A program made the position numbers and the translations under genes. A stretch of DNA of 64,000 nucleotides from Vibrio aestivus (GTDB taxonomy: Bacteria > Pseudomonadota > Gammaproteobacteria > Enterobacterales > Vibrionaceae), in the NCBI GenBank assembly GCA_003263845.1, contig JYJN01000170.1, forward strand, positions 1 to 64,000, given 5' to 3'. Positions 57,034 to 64,000 of the stretch are shown one piece after another. Each line of letters begins with the position of its first letter. The stretch's first letter is position 1. The notes beneath the pieces are model-generated. The model was not told where the DNA came from. It saw nothing but the letters and a program-made list of their open reading frames with translations, and made no database searches.

Positions 57034-57951
57034 ATGTTTAAATTAATAACCCCGACCACGGATAATCAGCTCAATAAGTATTATCACTTTCGTTGGCAAA
57101 TGTTGAGAGAGCCATGGCGTATGCCAATTGGCTCTGAGCGCGATGAATACGATCCGATGAGTCATCATCGTATGATCGTCGATGGTCGAGGCCGTCCGAT
57201 TGCCATTGGGCGTTTATATATTACGCCGGACAGTGAAGGCCAAATTCGCTATATGGCGGTAAAGAATAACCGCCGTAGTAAAGGCATGGGTTCGCTTGTA
57301 TTAGTGGCGTTGGAGTCGCTAGCGCGTCAGGAAGGGGCGAAGCGTTTAGTGTGTAATGCACGTGAAGATGCTATCCAATTTTATAAGCGCAATGGATTTG
57401 AAACTCGTGGTGAATTAAACGACCAACGTGGCCCGGTTCGTCACCAGCAGATGGTAAAACCACTCGACCCAATGGCAAATGTACTGCGTAAACCAGAGTG
57501 GTGTAGTGAACTGCAAGAGCGCTGGGAAAATCAAATTCCAATCAGTGACAAGATGGGGATTAAAATCACTCAGTACACGGGCTATCAATTTGAATGCAGT
57601 GCTCAACTGAACCCAAACCTCAACCCTCATAACACGATGTTTGCAGGCTCGGCCTTTACGTTGGCGACTCTGACGGGTTGGGGCATGGCTTGGCTACTAC
57701 TGAAAGAGCGAAACCTGCAAGGGGATATAGTATTAGCAGACAGTCGAATTCGTTATCGTCATCCGGTCGAACAAAACCCAGTTGCGAGCACATCATTAGA
57801 TGGGATTAGTGGTGACTTAGACCGCTTGGCATCGGGTCGAAAAGCGCGTATTGCGATTCATGTGACCATCAATAGTGGTGATACAGAAGCGGTAGAGTTT
57901 ATCGGCACTTACATGCTCATCCCAAACTATAAGTCTTTACTTAGCAACTAG
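57034..57951 (+). CDS. GNAT acetyltransferase fused to YiiD_C hotdog thioesterase-like domain
   Basis: This is a two-domain protein of 305 residues. The N-terminal GNAT domain (about 1-145) has the acetyl-CoA loop RSKGMGSLVLVALE and a C-terminal segment ARKEDAIQFY-like (CNAREDAIQFYKRNGFE). The C-terminal hotdog domain (about 160-300, PF09500-like) has HNTMFAGSAFTLATLTGWGMAW. The substrate of either domain is not known. The same fusion is common in gammaproteobacteria. Intact. Confidence 0.88.
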   Translation: MFKLITPTTDNQLNKYYHFRWQMLREPWRMPIGSERDEYDPMSHHRMIVDGRGRPIAIGRLYITPDSEGQIRYMAVKNNRRSKGMGSLVLVALESLARQEGAKRLVCNAREDAIQFYKRNGFETRGELNDQRGPVRHQQMVKPLDPMANVLRKPEWCSELQERWENQIPISDKMGIKITQYTGYQFECSAQLNPNLNPHNTMFAGSAFTLATLTGWGMAWLLLKERNLQGDIVLADSRIRYRHPVEQNPVASTSLDGISGDLDRLASGRKARIAIHVTINSGDTEAVEFIGTYMLIPNYKSLLSN

Positions 57952-57995
57952 ATTAATCAGTAGATAAGTAACTCAGGAGTGCCTATTCTTCGCCA

Positions 57996-59870
57996 TTAAT
58001 CCTCTATGGCTAGGCACTCTAGTAAGGCCCCTGACAACAACTCATATCTAGCTTTCTGGCACGGCTGGGTCAACTCGATATAGAGGTGATCATGTTGTGC
58101 GTCGAGCAAATCTATTTCTCCGGAAATTTGTCCTTCTCCATTGTGATGAGTCGTAACGGTGATTTGACCACGCTTGGCATTGACATGGACAGGCTCAGGC
58201 TCAAACGGCATGACGAGTGAGCGTTTCACGCCATCAAGCTCTTGACTGAGAAGCAGCGTTGCTTCGCGTGCGGATGCAGTGAGCTCCCCGTGGAGTGAAT
58301 GTTCAAAGAGTACTGAATCACTGGCAAACCCGTTGAACTGTCCAGTGATTTCTAGCAACCCGTCCAATTGCCAGGCGTCTGCGATGAAAGGAGTGAGTAC
58401 AGGCAAAGAAGGAAGCCCATCGGCGCTAAAGTCTAAGGCCCATGGATGACCTTTGGATGCCATATCATACACGCCGCTGATGTCGACATAGCCTTGGTCT
58501 AGAGGTAGGTAGAAACGGTCTAGGCTCCATTGCCCGTTGCGAGATTGAGTTTCAATGATCGCTTGGCTAGTGATGAGCTCGCCATAGCTGGCACTGTTTG
58601 CTGTCGCTTCAAGCTGACCATTCCACAGCCCGAGTTGCTTCTCTTTAAGTAGCTCTAGCTGGCGAGCGCGTACATTAACCCCAGATAGCTGCCAATAAGG
58701 CTCTTCAAACAGTTGGATGACTTGGCTGTTGGTGATATCGACTTGAGCAACTGAGAGTGCCTTCAGTCCTTTTCCATGTTCTAGCAGAGCAAGCCATTTT
58801 GGCGTCTCATCGATTGTCCACTTAATACCGTTAACTTTGAGCAGGTCTAGGTGTAGCGAGTTTGGCGTAATACGGCCCGCGAGTTGCAGTCGACCTTGCT
58901 CAAAGTCGGTGTCGAGTTCTGTAATGGAAATAGCGTTTGAATCTAGCGTCACTTTTGCTGTGGCATCTACCCATTTCAGATCTTGATACTTCAGAGTATC
59001 GGCATGAAATGATAAGTAACCTTGCTGCTGCCAAAAGTTTTTAGCGGGGTAGAGGTTTTCTAACGACAGATCGAGATTTTGCGCGCTAAAGCCGTTGAAT
59101 TCGATGTTAGCAGTCAGCAGATCAAGGCTATTGATGTGATGAACGGATCGAGTCAGCTTTTCCATTAAATCGCGGTTAATCGGTTTGTCGTCGCTGAGAT
59201 TGAGCTTATCTACGGTGACATTTATTAGTGACCAGCCGCTTTCAAATTGCTCAGCTTGGCCTGAAATGGAGGTTTCTCGCCAGATGAATGAAGCTCCGTA
59301 GACAGTGCTGTCTTTGGGTTGATACTGCACATCTATCAAGAAATCATCAATCGCTTCACCTTGATAGTAAAAATGGTCAGCAGAAAGCTGAATGGAGCCG
59401 AAGGGAAGAAGCTGCTGGTGTGTTTCCCATTGAGGCTGTTTAAACTGGGCATTGACGCCGTGACCAATGAGACCGTTGTAATCGATGTCCGCGTTGTTAA
59501 AGGCCAACTGGTATAGGAAGATTTGGTCAAAGAGTGGATGCAGTTCGTGCTGGTCTGTGAGCGTAAACCCATCAACAACGATACTATCGATGGCAAGTTT
59601 GCCATCGCGCGTGATGTCTGGGTTTATCCAAAGTTCAACTTGATCGATGTGTTGAGTATTTGGTTCGTCACCAAAGGTGATGTCTTGCGCGGTGAAGTGC
59701 CAAGGAAATGCGTAGGTTAGCGTTTCAACTTGAATCTTATGGTTGAGAGACTTTAGGAAGTAATTAGCCCCGTTTGCGGCGAAAGGCGTATGCAAAATGG
59801 CAAACAAACTACCCATAGTCAAAGCAGTAAGCATTACCAACAGCGCTAAAGCGATATAGACCTTTCTCAT
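57996..59870 (-). CDS. AsmA-family protein, putative lipid-transport or envelope protein
   Basis: The protein has 624 residues. An N-terminal membrane anchor (about 5-25) is followed by a large periplasmic region of repeated beta-taco/AsmA-like segments (NIEFNGFSAQNLDLSLENL; LDLLKVNGIKWTID; LEITGQFNGFASDSV), typical of the AsmA/TamB-like group. Such proteins bridge membranes and move phospholipids in E. coli. The specific role here is not known. Intact. Confidence 0.8.
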   Translation of the reverse strand: MRKVYIALALLVMLTALTMGSLFAILHTPFAANGANYFLKSLNHKIQVETLTYAFPWHFTAQDITFGDEPNTQHIDQVELWINPDITRDGKLAIDSIVVDGFTLTDQHELHPLFDQIFLYQLAFNNADIDYNGLIGHGVNAQFKQPQWETHQQLLPFGSIQLSADHFYYQGEAIDDFLIDVQYQPKDSTVYGASFIWRETSISGQAEQFESGWSLINVTVDKLNLSDDKPINRDLMEKLTRSVHHINSLDLLTANIEFNGFSAQNLDLSLENLYPAKNFWQQQGYLSFHADTLKYQDLKWVDATAKVTLDSNAISITELDTDFEQGRLQLAGRITPNSLHLDLLKVNGIKWTIDETPKWLALLEHGKGLKALSVAQVDITNSQVIQLFEEPYWQLSGVNVRARQLELLKEKQLGLWNGQLEATANSASYGELITSQAIIETQSRNGQWSLDRFYLPLDQGYVDISGVYDMASKGHPWALDFSADGLPSLPVLTPFIADAWQLDGLLEITGQFNGFASDSVLFEHSLHGELTASAREATLLLSQELDGVKRSLVMPFEPEPVHVNAKRGQITVTTHHNGEGQISGEIDLLDAQHDHLYIELTQPCQKARYELLSGALLECLAIED

Positions 59871-59929
59871 TTCTCAAACCGGTTGTCCTAACTCAGTGAT
59901 AGCTTGGAGCAATTTCTCGGTGTCATCAA

Positions 59930-59956
59930 TAAAAAAAGCCCCTTAAATAAGGGGCT
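59930..59956 (-). terminator. Terminator of pckA
   Basis: AAGCCCCTTA and TAAGGGGCTT form a stem with an AA-rich loop and, on the minus strand, a T-run. It lies 40 bases past the pckA stop. Confidence 0.9.
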
Positions 59957-59995
59957 TGTAACTTAGTTATCAGTTTTCAAACAAATCGTCTTCAA

Positions 59996-61624
59996 TCAGT
60001 CGAGTTGTGGGCCAGCTTCAACCAGTGCTTTACCTTCTGAGTTATCAGTGTATTTCACAAAGTTATTGATGAAGCGCTGTGCTAGATCGGTCGCTTTGCT
60101 TTCCCACTGCAGTGGGTCAACGTAGGTATCGCGTGGGTCTAGGATTTCCGGATCGACACCAGGTAGTGCGGTTGGCACTTCTAGGTTGAAGATTGGAATG
60201 TCCTTGGTTTGGGCTTTTTCGATTGAACCATCTAGGATGGCATCGATGATGGCGCGTGTATCTTGGATTGAGATTCGCTTGCCGCTGCCATTCCATCCTG
60301 TATTCACTAGGTAAGCTTCAGCGCCCGCTGCTTCCATACGTTTTACTAGTACTTCTGCGTACTTGGTTGGGTGAAGCGTTAGGAATGCCGCGCCGAAACA
60401 CGCAGAGAAGGTTGGGGTTGGCTCAGTGATGCCACGTTCAGTACCAGCAAGTTTGGCGGTAAAGCCAGACAGGAAGTGGTACTTGGTTTGCTCTGGTGTC
60501 AGTTTAGACACTGGAGGAAGCACACCAAATGCATCAGCAGACAGGAAGATCACTTTATTGGCATGACCGCCTTTCGATACAGGCTTAACGATGTTGTCGA
60601 TGTGGTGGATTGGGTACGATACGCGAGTGTTTTCTGTTTTTGAGTTATCGTCGAAATCGATAGAACCATCATTGCGAACAGTCACGTTTTCTAATAGCGC
60701 ATCGCGGCGAATCGCGTTGTAGATATCAGGCTCAGCTTCTTTCGATAGCTTGATGGTTTTCGCGTAGCAGCCACCTTCGAAGTTAAATACGCCGTCATCA
60801 TCCCAGCCATGTTCGTCGTCGCCGATCAATGCGCGTTTAGGATCAGTTGATAGGGTTGTTTTACCTGTACCCGATAGGCCGAAGAAGATCGCAACGTCGC
60901 CCTCTTCCCCCATATTGGCACTACAGTGCATTGATGCGATGTCTTTCAGTGGAAGGAAGTAGTTCATCATCGCGAACATACCTTTCTTCATTTCACCGCC
61001 ATACCAAGTGCCGCCAATAAGCTGCATGCGCTCAGTAAGGTTAAACACTGTGAAGTTTTCAGAGTTCAGACCATGCTCTTCCCACTTCTGGTTTGTACAC
61101 TTCGCACCATTCATGACTACGAAGTCTGGCTCAAACGTTGCCAGTTCTTCTTCAGAAGGGCGAAGGAACATGTTTTTCACGAAGTGCGCTTGCCACGCTA
61201 CTTCAGTAATGACTCGGATACTGAGGCGAGTGTCGGGGTTGGCGCCACAGTAGCCATCAATGACGAATACGCGCTTGCCTGAAAGCTGGTCAGTGACGAG
61301 TGCTTTCAGATCATTCCAAACGGCTTGGTCAATCGCTTTGTTATCGTTTTTAACCGCATCGGATGTCCACCACATATGTTCTTCTGTCGTAGCATCTTTA
61401 ACGATATATTTATCTTTAGGTGAGCGTCCAGTGAAGATTCCTGTGTCGACAGCAACCGCTCCCAGCTCGGTTACTACACCTCGTTCAAAACCTTCCAGAT
61501 CAGCGCATGTTTCCTCGGCAAAAAGCATTTCGTAGCTTGGGTTGCGAACAACCTCTTTAACGTTATGCAGTCCGTGTTTAGTAAGATCGATTGTTGCAGC
61601 CTTTGTATGTTCCATAACGGTCAT
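59996..61624 (-). CDS. pckA: Phosphoenolpyruvate carboxykinase (ATP)
   Basis: PckA decarboxylates and phosphorylates oxaloacetate to phosphoenolpyruvate, the entry step of gluconeogenesis. The 542-residue length is normal. Motifs are [12 protein letters not shown] near the N-terminus, the P-loop [13 protein letters not shown] (about 246-258) and the [22 protein letters not shown] metal site in overlapping parts. It has its own terminator and a 339-base leader region. Intact. Confidence 0.98.
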   Translation of the reverse strand: MTVMEHTKAATIDLTKHGLHNVKEVVRNPSYEMLFAEETCADLEGFERGVVTELGAVAVDTGIFTGRSPKDKYIVKDATTEEHMWWTSDAVKNDNKAIDQAVWNDLKALVTDQLSGKRVFVIDGYCGANPDTRLSIRVITEVAWQAHFVKNMFLRPSEEELATFEPDFVVMNGAKCTNQKWEEHGLNSENFTVFNLTERMQLIGGTWYGGEMKKGMFAMMNYFLPLKDIASMHCSANMGEEGDVAIFFGLSGTGKTTLSTDPKRALIGDDEHGWDDDGVFNFEGGCYAKTIKLSKEAEPDIYNAIRRDALLENVTVRNDGSIDFDDNSKTENTRVSYPIHHIDNIVKPVSKGGHANKVIFLSADAFGVLPPVSKLTPEQTKYHFLSGFTAKLAGTERGITEPTPTFSACFGAAFLTLHPTKYAEVLVKRMEAAGAEAYLVNTGWNGSGKRISIQDTRAIIDAILDGSIEKAQTKDIPIFNLEVPTALPGVDPEILDPRDTYVDPLQWESKATDLAQRFINNFVKYTDNSEGKALVEAGPQLD

Positions 61625-61963
61625 AGGTGCTCCTTATAACGATATATTGTAGGGATTTTGTAAGAATTTTATTATTTTTTATCTGCTCACCATGCTAGCA
61701 ACGTAACTCTGGCAAAACAGGGATATAGGTCAAAATATATCCACAATTTTGTTGGGGCTTTAAGTGTTTCGTCACATATTGGTTATAACAAGTTTATCCC
61801 TTCCGCAAAGGTTTGCGCTAGACCAAATTGATTAATACTTGCTTAAAATTAAGCCGTTATAAAGTTACGGGTGAGGGTGGCAATGGCGGGGGTTTGATCA
61901 CAAAAAAGCCAGCATTAAGCTGGCCTTTGTTGGGTAAATTACGTACTTGATGTGATGTACAAA
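61625..61963. other. Intergenic region between pckA and hslO
   Basis: This 339-base region contains the hslO terminator at the right (61902-61928) and the pckA promoter, which I cannot place with certainty. A TCACA half site (about 61770) is too weak a CRP match to report. No gene is seen. Confidence 0.5.
61902..61928 (-). terminator. Terminator of hslR-hslO
   Basis: On the minus strand GCCAGC and GCTGGC form a stem with a TTAAT loop followed by TTTTTT. It lies 35 bases past the hslO stop. Confidence 0.9.
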
Positions 61964-62839
61964 TTAATGCAGCGTATCTGGGCCTGAAGTTGCCTCGATA
62001 AACAAAGCCTTAATCTCTGGTTCATCAAAAGAATATGTTGTGCCACAGTAATCACAATGTAAAGAAACAGCGCCTTCTTTGGCCAAAATGTCATAAATTT
62101 CATCTTGGCTCACAGTGACGATTGCAGCACCACTTCGTTCTCGTGAACAGCCGCAGTGGAATTGCACTGGTTGAGGGTCAAATAACCGAACTTTCTCCTG
62201 ATTGTACAAGCGGTATAGCAGCTCGTTAGCTTCTAGAGTAAACAGCTCTTCATCTTTAATGGTGTCTGTTAACTGTTCGAGGTGTTCAAAGTCATCAGGT
62301 GAACCAGTACCATCAGGCATTACCTGAATCAGCATGCCAGCAGCATGAGGTTTACCTTCTACTTCACCGGTGCGGATCCATAGACGAGTTTTAAGCTGTT
62401 CTGAGTTGGCGAAGTAACCTTCTAGTACTTGAGCTAGGTTGTCACCTTCCAAACCAACCACACCTTGATAGCGTTCGCCTTTCTTAGGGTCAATTGTGAT
62501 AACCAGGTAACCTTTACCGATCATGTCGTGCAGTGTTGCGTCATCGGCGATCTCGCCTTTAAAGCGGCCTACGCCACGAAGTTTTTGGTCATGGTCGCCA
62601 TTAATAACGGCAAGCGACACTGGGCCATCACCTTGCAGTTGCATGGTGATAGAGCCTTCAAATTTAAGAGTGGCAGTCAGTAGTGCCGTTGAAACCAATA
62701 GCTCACCCAGTAGCTTTTGCAGTGCTACAGGGTATTCCTTGCTCGAAATAATTTGTTGGTACGCTTCATCCAGTTGTACCAATTCACCACGTACTGAAAG
62801 GTCTTCAAATAGGTAGCGATTTAAAACGTTGTTTGCCAT
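61964..62839 (-). CDS. hslO: Redox-regulated chaperone Hsp33
   Basis: HslO is activated by oxidation of a four-cysteine zinc site. The 291-residue protein has the CxC motif ([10 protein letters not shown], about 231-240) and CxxC (HCDYCGTTY, about 264-272) at the C-terminus. It lies 27 bases after hslR on the same strand, the usual hslR-hslO order. Intact. Confidence 0.97.
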   Translation of the reverse strand: MANNVLNRYLFEDLSVRGELVQLDEAYQQIISSKEYPVALQKLLGELLVSTALLTATLKFEGSITMQLQGDGPVSLAVINGDHDQKLRGVGRFKGEIADDATLHDMIGKGYLVITIDPKKGERYQGVVGLEGDNLAQVLEGYFANSEQLKTRLWIRTGEVEGKPHAAGMLIQVMPDGTGSPDDFEHLEQLTDTIKDEELFTLEANELLYRLYNQEKVRLFDPQPVQFHCGCSRERSGAAIVTVSQDEIYDILAKEGAVSLHCDYCGTTYSFDEPEIKALFIEATSGPDTLH

Positions 62840-62866
62840 GTGGCTATTCCTCGTGGCTGGGTCAGC

Positions 62867-63265
62867 TTATTGATGTTTAAATTTGATGATGTTGCGACGC
62901 TGCTTTTTATCAGGGCGGCGTTCAGGGCTTGGGTTGTGAGCATGCATCTTACGCTGCTCTGCGTTGTGCTCACGTTTAGCCAAGCTTTCGGGAGTTTCAG
63001 AGTAGAGTGTTTGAGCGACTGGCGCTCCACGGCGTTGATCAGAGATCTTCTCGATGACAACGGTCTTCTCTTCGTGCCCTTGTCTTAAGGTAATAATAGC
63101 ACCGAGCTCGACGATTTTGCTGGGCTTGCTACGTTGGCCATTGTAATGGACTTTACCGCCATCGACCATATTACGAGCAATTGAGCGAGTTTTGTAAAAG
63201 CGGGCCGCCCAGAGCCATTTGTCGAGTCTTACGGCTTCTTTTTCAATTTCGTTGTTTGAACCCAT
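62867..63265 (-). CDS. hslR: Ribosome-associated heat-shock protein Hsp15
   Basis: HslR rescues stalled 50S subunits carrying nascent chains. The 132-residue protein has an S4 RNA-binding domain (about 8-65: VRLDKWLWAARFYKTRSIARNMV) and a basic C-terminal tail (KKQRRNIIKFKHQ). It is the first gene of the hslR-hslO unit. Intact. Confidence 0.95.
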   Translation of the reverse strand: MGSNNEIEKEAVRLDKWLWAARFYKTRSIARNMVDGGKVHYNGQRSKPSKIVELGAIITLRQGHEEKTVVIEKISDQRRGAPVAQTLYSETPESLAKREHNAEQRKMHAHNPSPERRPDKKQRRNIIKFKHQ

Positions 63266-63466
63266 TATTTACAAAAAACCTTCAATATTTTGGTGCAGTT
63301 TCAATTATTGAAGGTAACAATGGTGTTGTGCTTCCATTTTTTCAAGGCACATGACAAATTATCGTTGGAATATAATAGGCATTATTCCTTAGGGCTGTGC
63401 TATATTTTCCAACTTATTCAATCTAGTACCGCAAGCTATTGGAATTTTGAGGCATCAGAGGAAGAG

Positions 63467-64000
63467 ATGGAAATAGGGAAGGTGAATGCCTCGTCGTTTT
63501 TATCGGCGTTGCAACAAGGTAAATCAGAGCACATGCAACGACGATTAAGCGTTGCGATCGCGCTGGTCTTCTTGGTGCTTTCTGCGTGGTTGGCCGGGAA
63601 AATGGTTTGGCTATTCTCAAATGACGCACAAGTCGCACCATGGCAACCTACAACGTCCTCCAATACGGCTTCATCTGGCCCTGCCCTTACCGACATTGCA
63701 GAACTGCAACGCAGCTTTTTGTTTGGTGAATATACCAATAACCCTGAGCCTGTCGCGGCGCCTGTTGTCACCGATGCGCCCAAAACTCGCCTTAACCTTA
63801 TTCTTGTCGGTGCGGTAGCGAACTCAAATCCTGAACGCGGCTTAGCCGTTATTGCTAATCGTGGTCAGCAATCCACTTATGGCGTGGGTGAAGTTATCGA
63901 TGGTACGCGCGCAAGACTAAAAGCGGTTTTAATTGATCGCGTCATTATTGAAAACTCAGGTCGAGATGAAACACTCATGCTTGAGGGAATCGAATACAAA
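63467..64000 (+). CDS. gspC: Type II secretion protein GspC/EpsC, partial (5' part)
   Basis: GspC is the inner-membrane component that links the assembly platform to the outer-membrane secretin GspD. The reading frame opens at ATG 63467 (GAAGAG upstream) and runs 178 codons to the window edge without a stop. It shows a membrane helix (about 27-48: IALVFLVLSAWLAGKMVWL), a Pro/Ala-rich linker (about 50-95) and the GspC homology region (about 100-178: LNLILVGAVANSN, GQQSTYGVGEVIDGT). The rest of the gene and the eps operon lie beyond the window. Confidence 0.93.
   Translation, partial: MEIGKVNASSFLSALQQGKSEHMQRRLSVAIALVFLVLSAWLAGKMVWLFSNDAQVAPWQPTTSSNTASSGPALTDIAELQRSFLFGEYTNNPEPVAAPVVTDAPKTRLNLILVGAVANSNPERGLAVIANRGQQSTYGVGEVIDGTRARLKAVLIDRVIIENSGRDETLMLEGIEYK

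Noticed and set aside
61770..61790. CRP-like site upstream of pckA
   Set aside because: Only the TCACA half fits. The left half is TAAGT-like rather than TGTGA.
1..64000. CRISPR arrays, insertion sequences, phage genes, rRNA or further tRNAs
   Set aside because: I found no spaced direct repeats, transposase or integrase genes, phage structural genes, or other RNA genes in either strand.

Overview
The window looks like chromosome I of a Vibrio (Vibrionaceae). The support is a conserved vibrio housekeeping block on the right (add, a GGDEF/EAL protein, ntrC, ntrB, glnA, typA, dtd, pckA, hslO, hslR and the start of gspC/epsC) and a LafA/LafK-type lateral flagellar system in the middle. The species cannot be fixed from sequence alone.

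Layout. Positions 1-315 hold tRNA-Ser(UGA), its terminator, a tRNA 3'-end-like remnant and a second terminator. Positions 365-4894 hold an orphan periplasmic solute-binding protein, a NagE-like PTS EIICB transporter and an OmpR-type two-component system. Positions 5227-42161 hold an apparently complete lateral flagellar locus of 38 genes. On the minus strand are fliM-fliN-fliP-fliQ-fliR-flhB-flhA (export gate and C-ring). On the plus strand follow motY-lafK-fliEFGHIJ (motor accessory, sigma54 activator, basal body, export ATPase). Then come flgA-flgM-flgN (minus) divergent from flgBCDEFGHIJKL (plus: rod, hook, rings, hook-filament junction), lafW, lafZ, two tandem flagellins, and lafB-lafC-lafX-lafE-lafF-lafS-lafT-lafU (cap, chaperones, hook length, FliL, sigma28, stator). 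Positions 42177-43078 hold a second solute-binding protein, paralogous to the first and in the same orientation, so the two bracket the PTS/two-component/flagellar segment. From 43214 on come the housekeeping genes listed above, plus a DUF4124 protein, a small P-loop NTPase, a DUF2959-like lipoprotein, a YihY/BrkB membrane protein, a GNAT-hotdog fusion and an AsmA-family protein.

Regulation visible in the DNA. Sigma54 promoters lie before flgB and before lafB, each with upstream CTTCCG/CGGAAG clusters that are candidate LafK sites. A shared sigma28-like promoter lies before both flagellin genes. NtrC operators lie before glnA and before ntrB, with a sigma54 promoter for glnA. Strong intrinsic terminators follow both flagellins and most housekeeping transcripts. 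Together these support a cascade LafK/sigma54 -> hook-basal body and late operon -> LafS/FlgM -> flagellins and stator.

Sequence quality. I count 21 single-base indels in 18 genes. Most sit in short homopolymers, and in each case the downstream frame resumes conserved protein sequence. They hit housekeeping genes such as dtd as well as flagellar genes, so sequencing or assembly error is more likely than gene decay. I annotate these genes at their full inferred extent and give the indel position in each entry.
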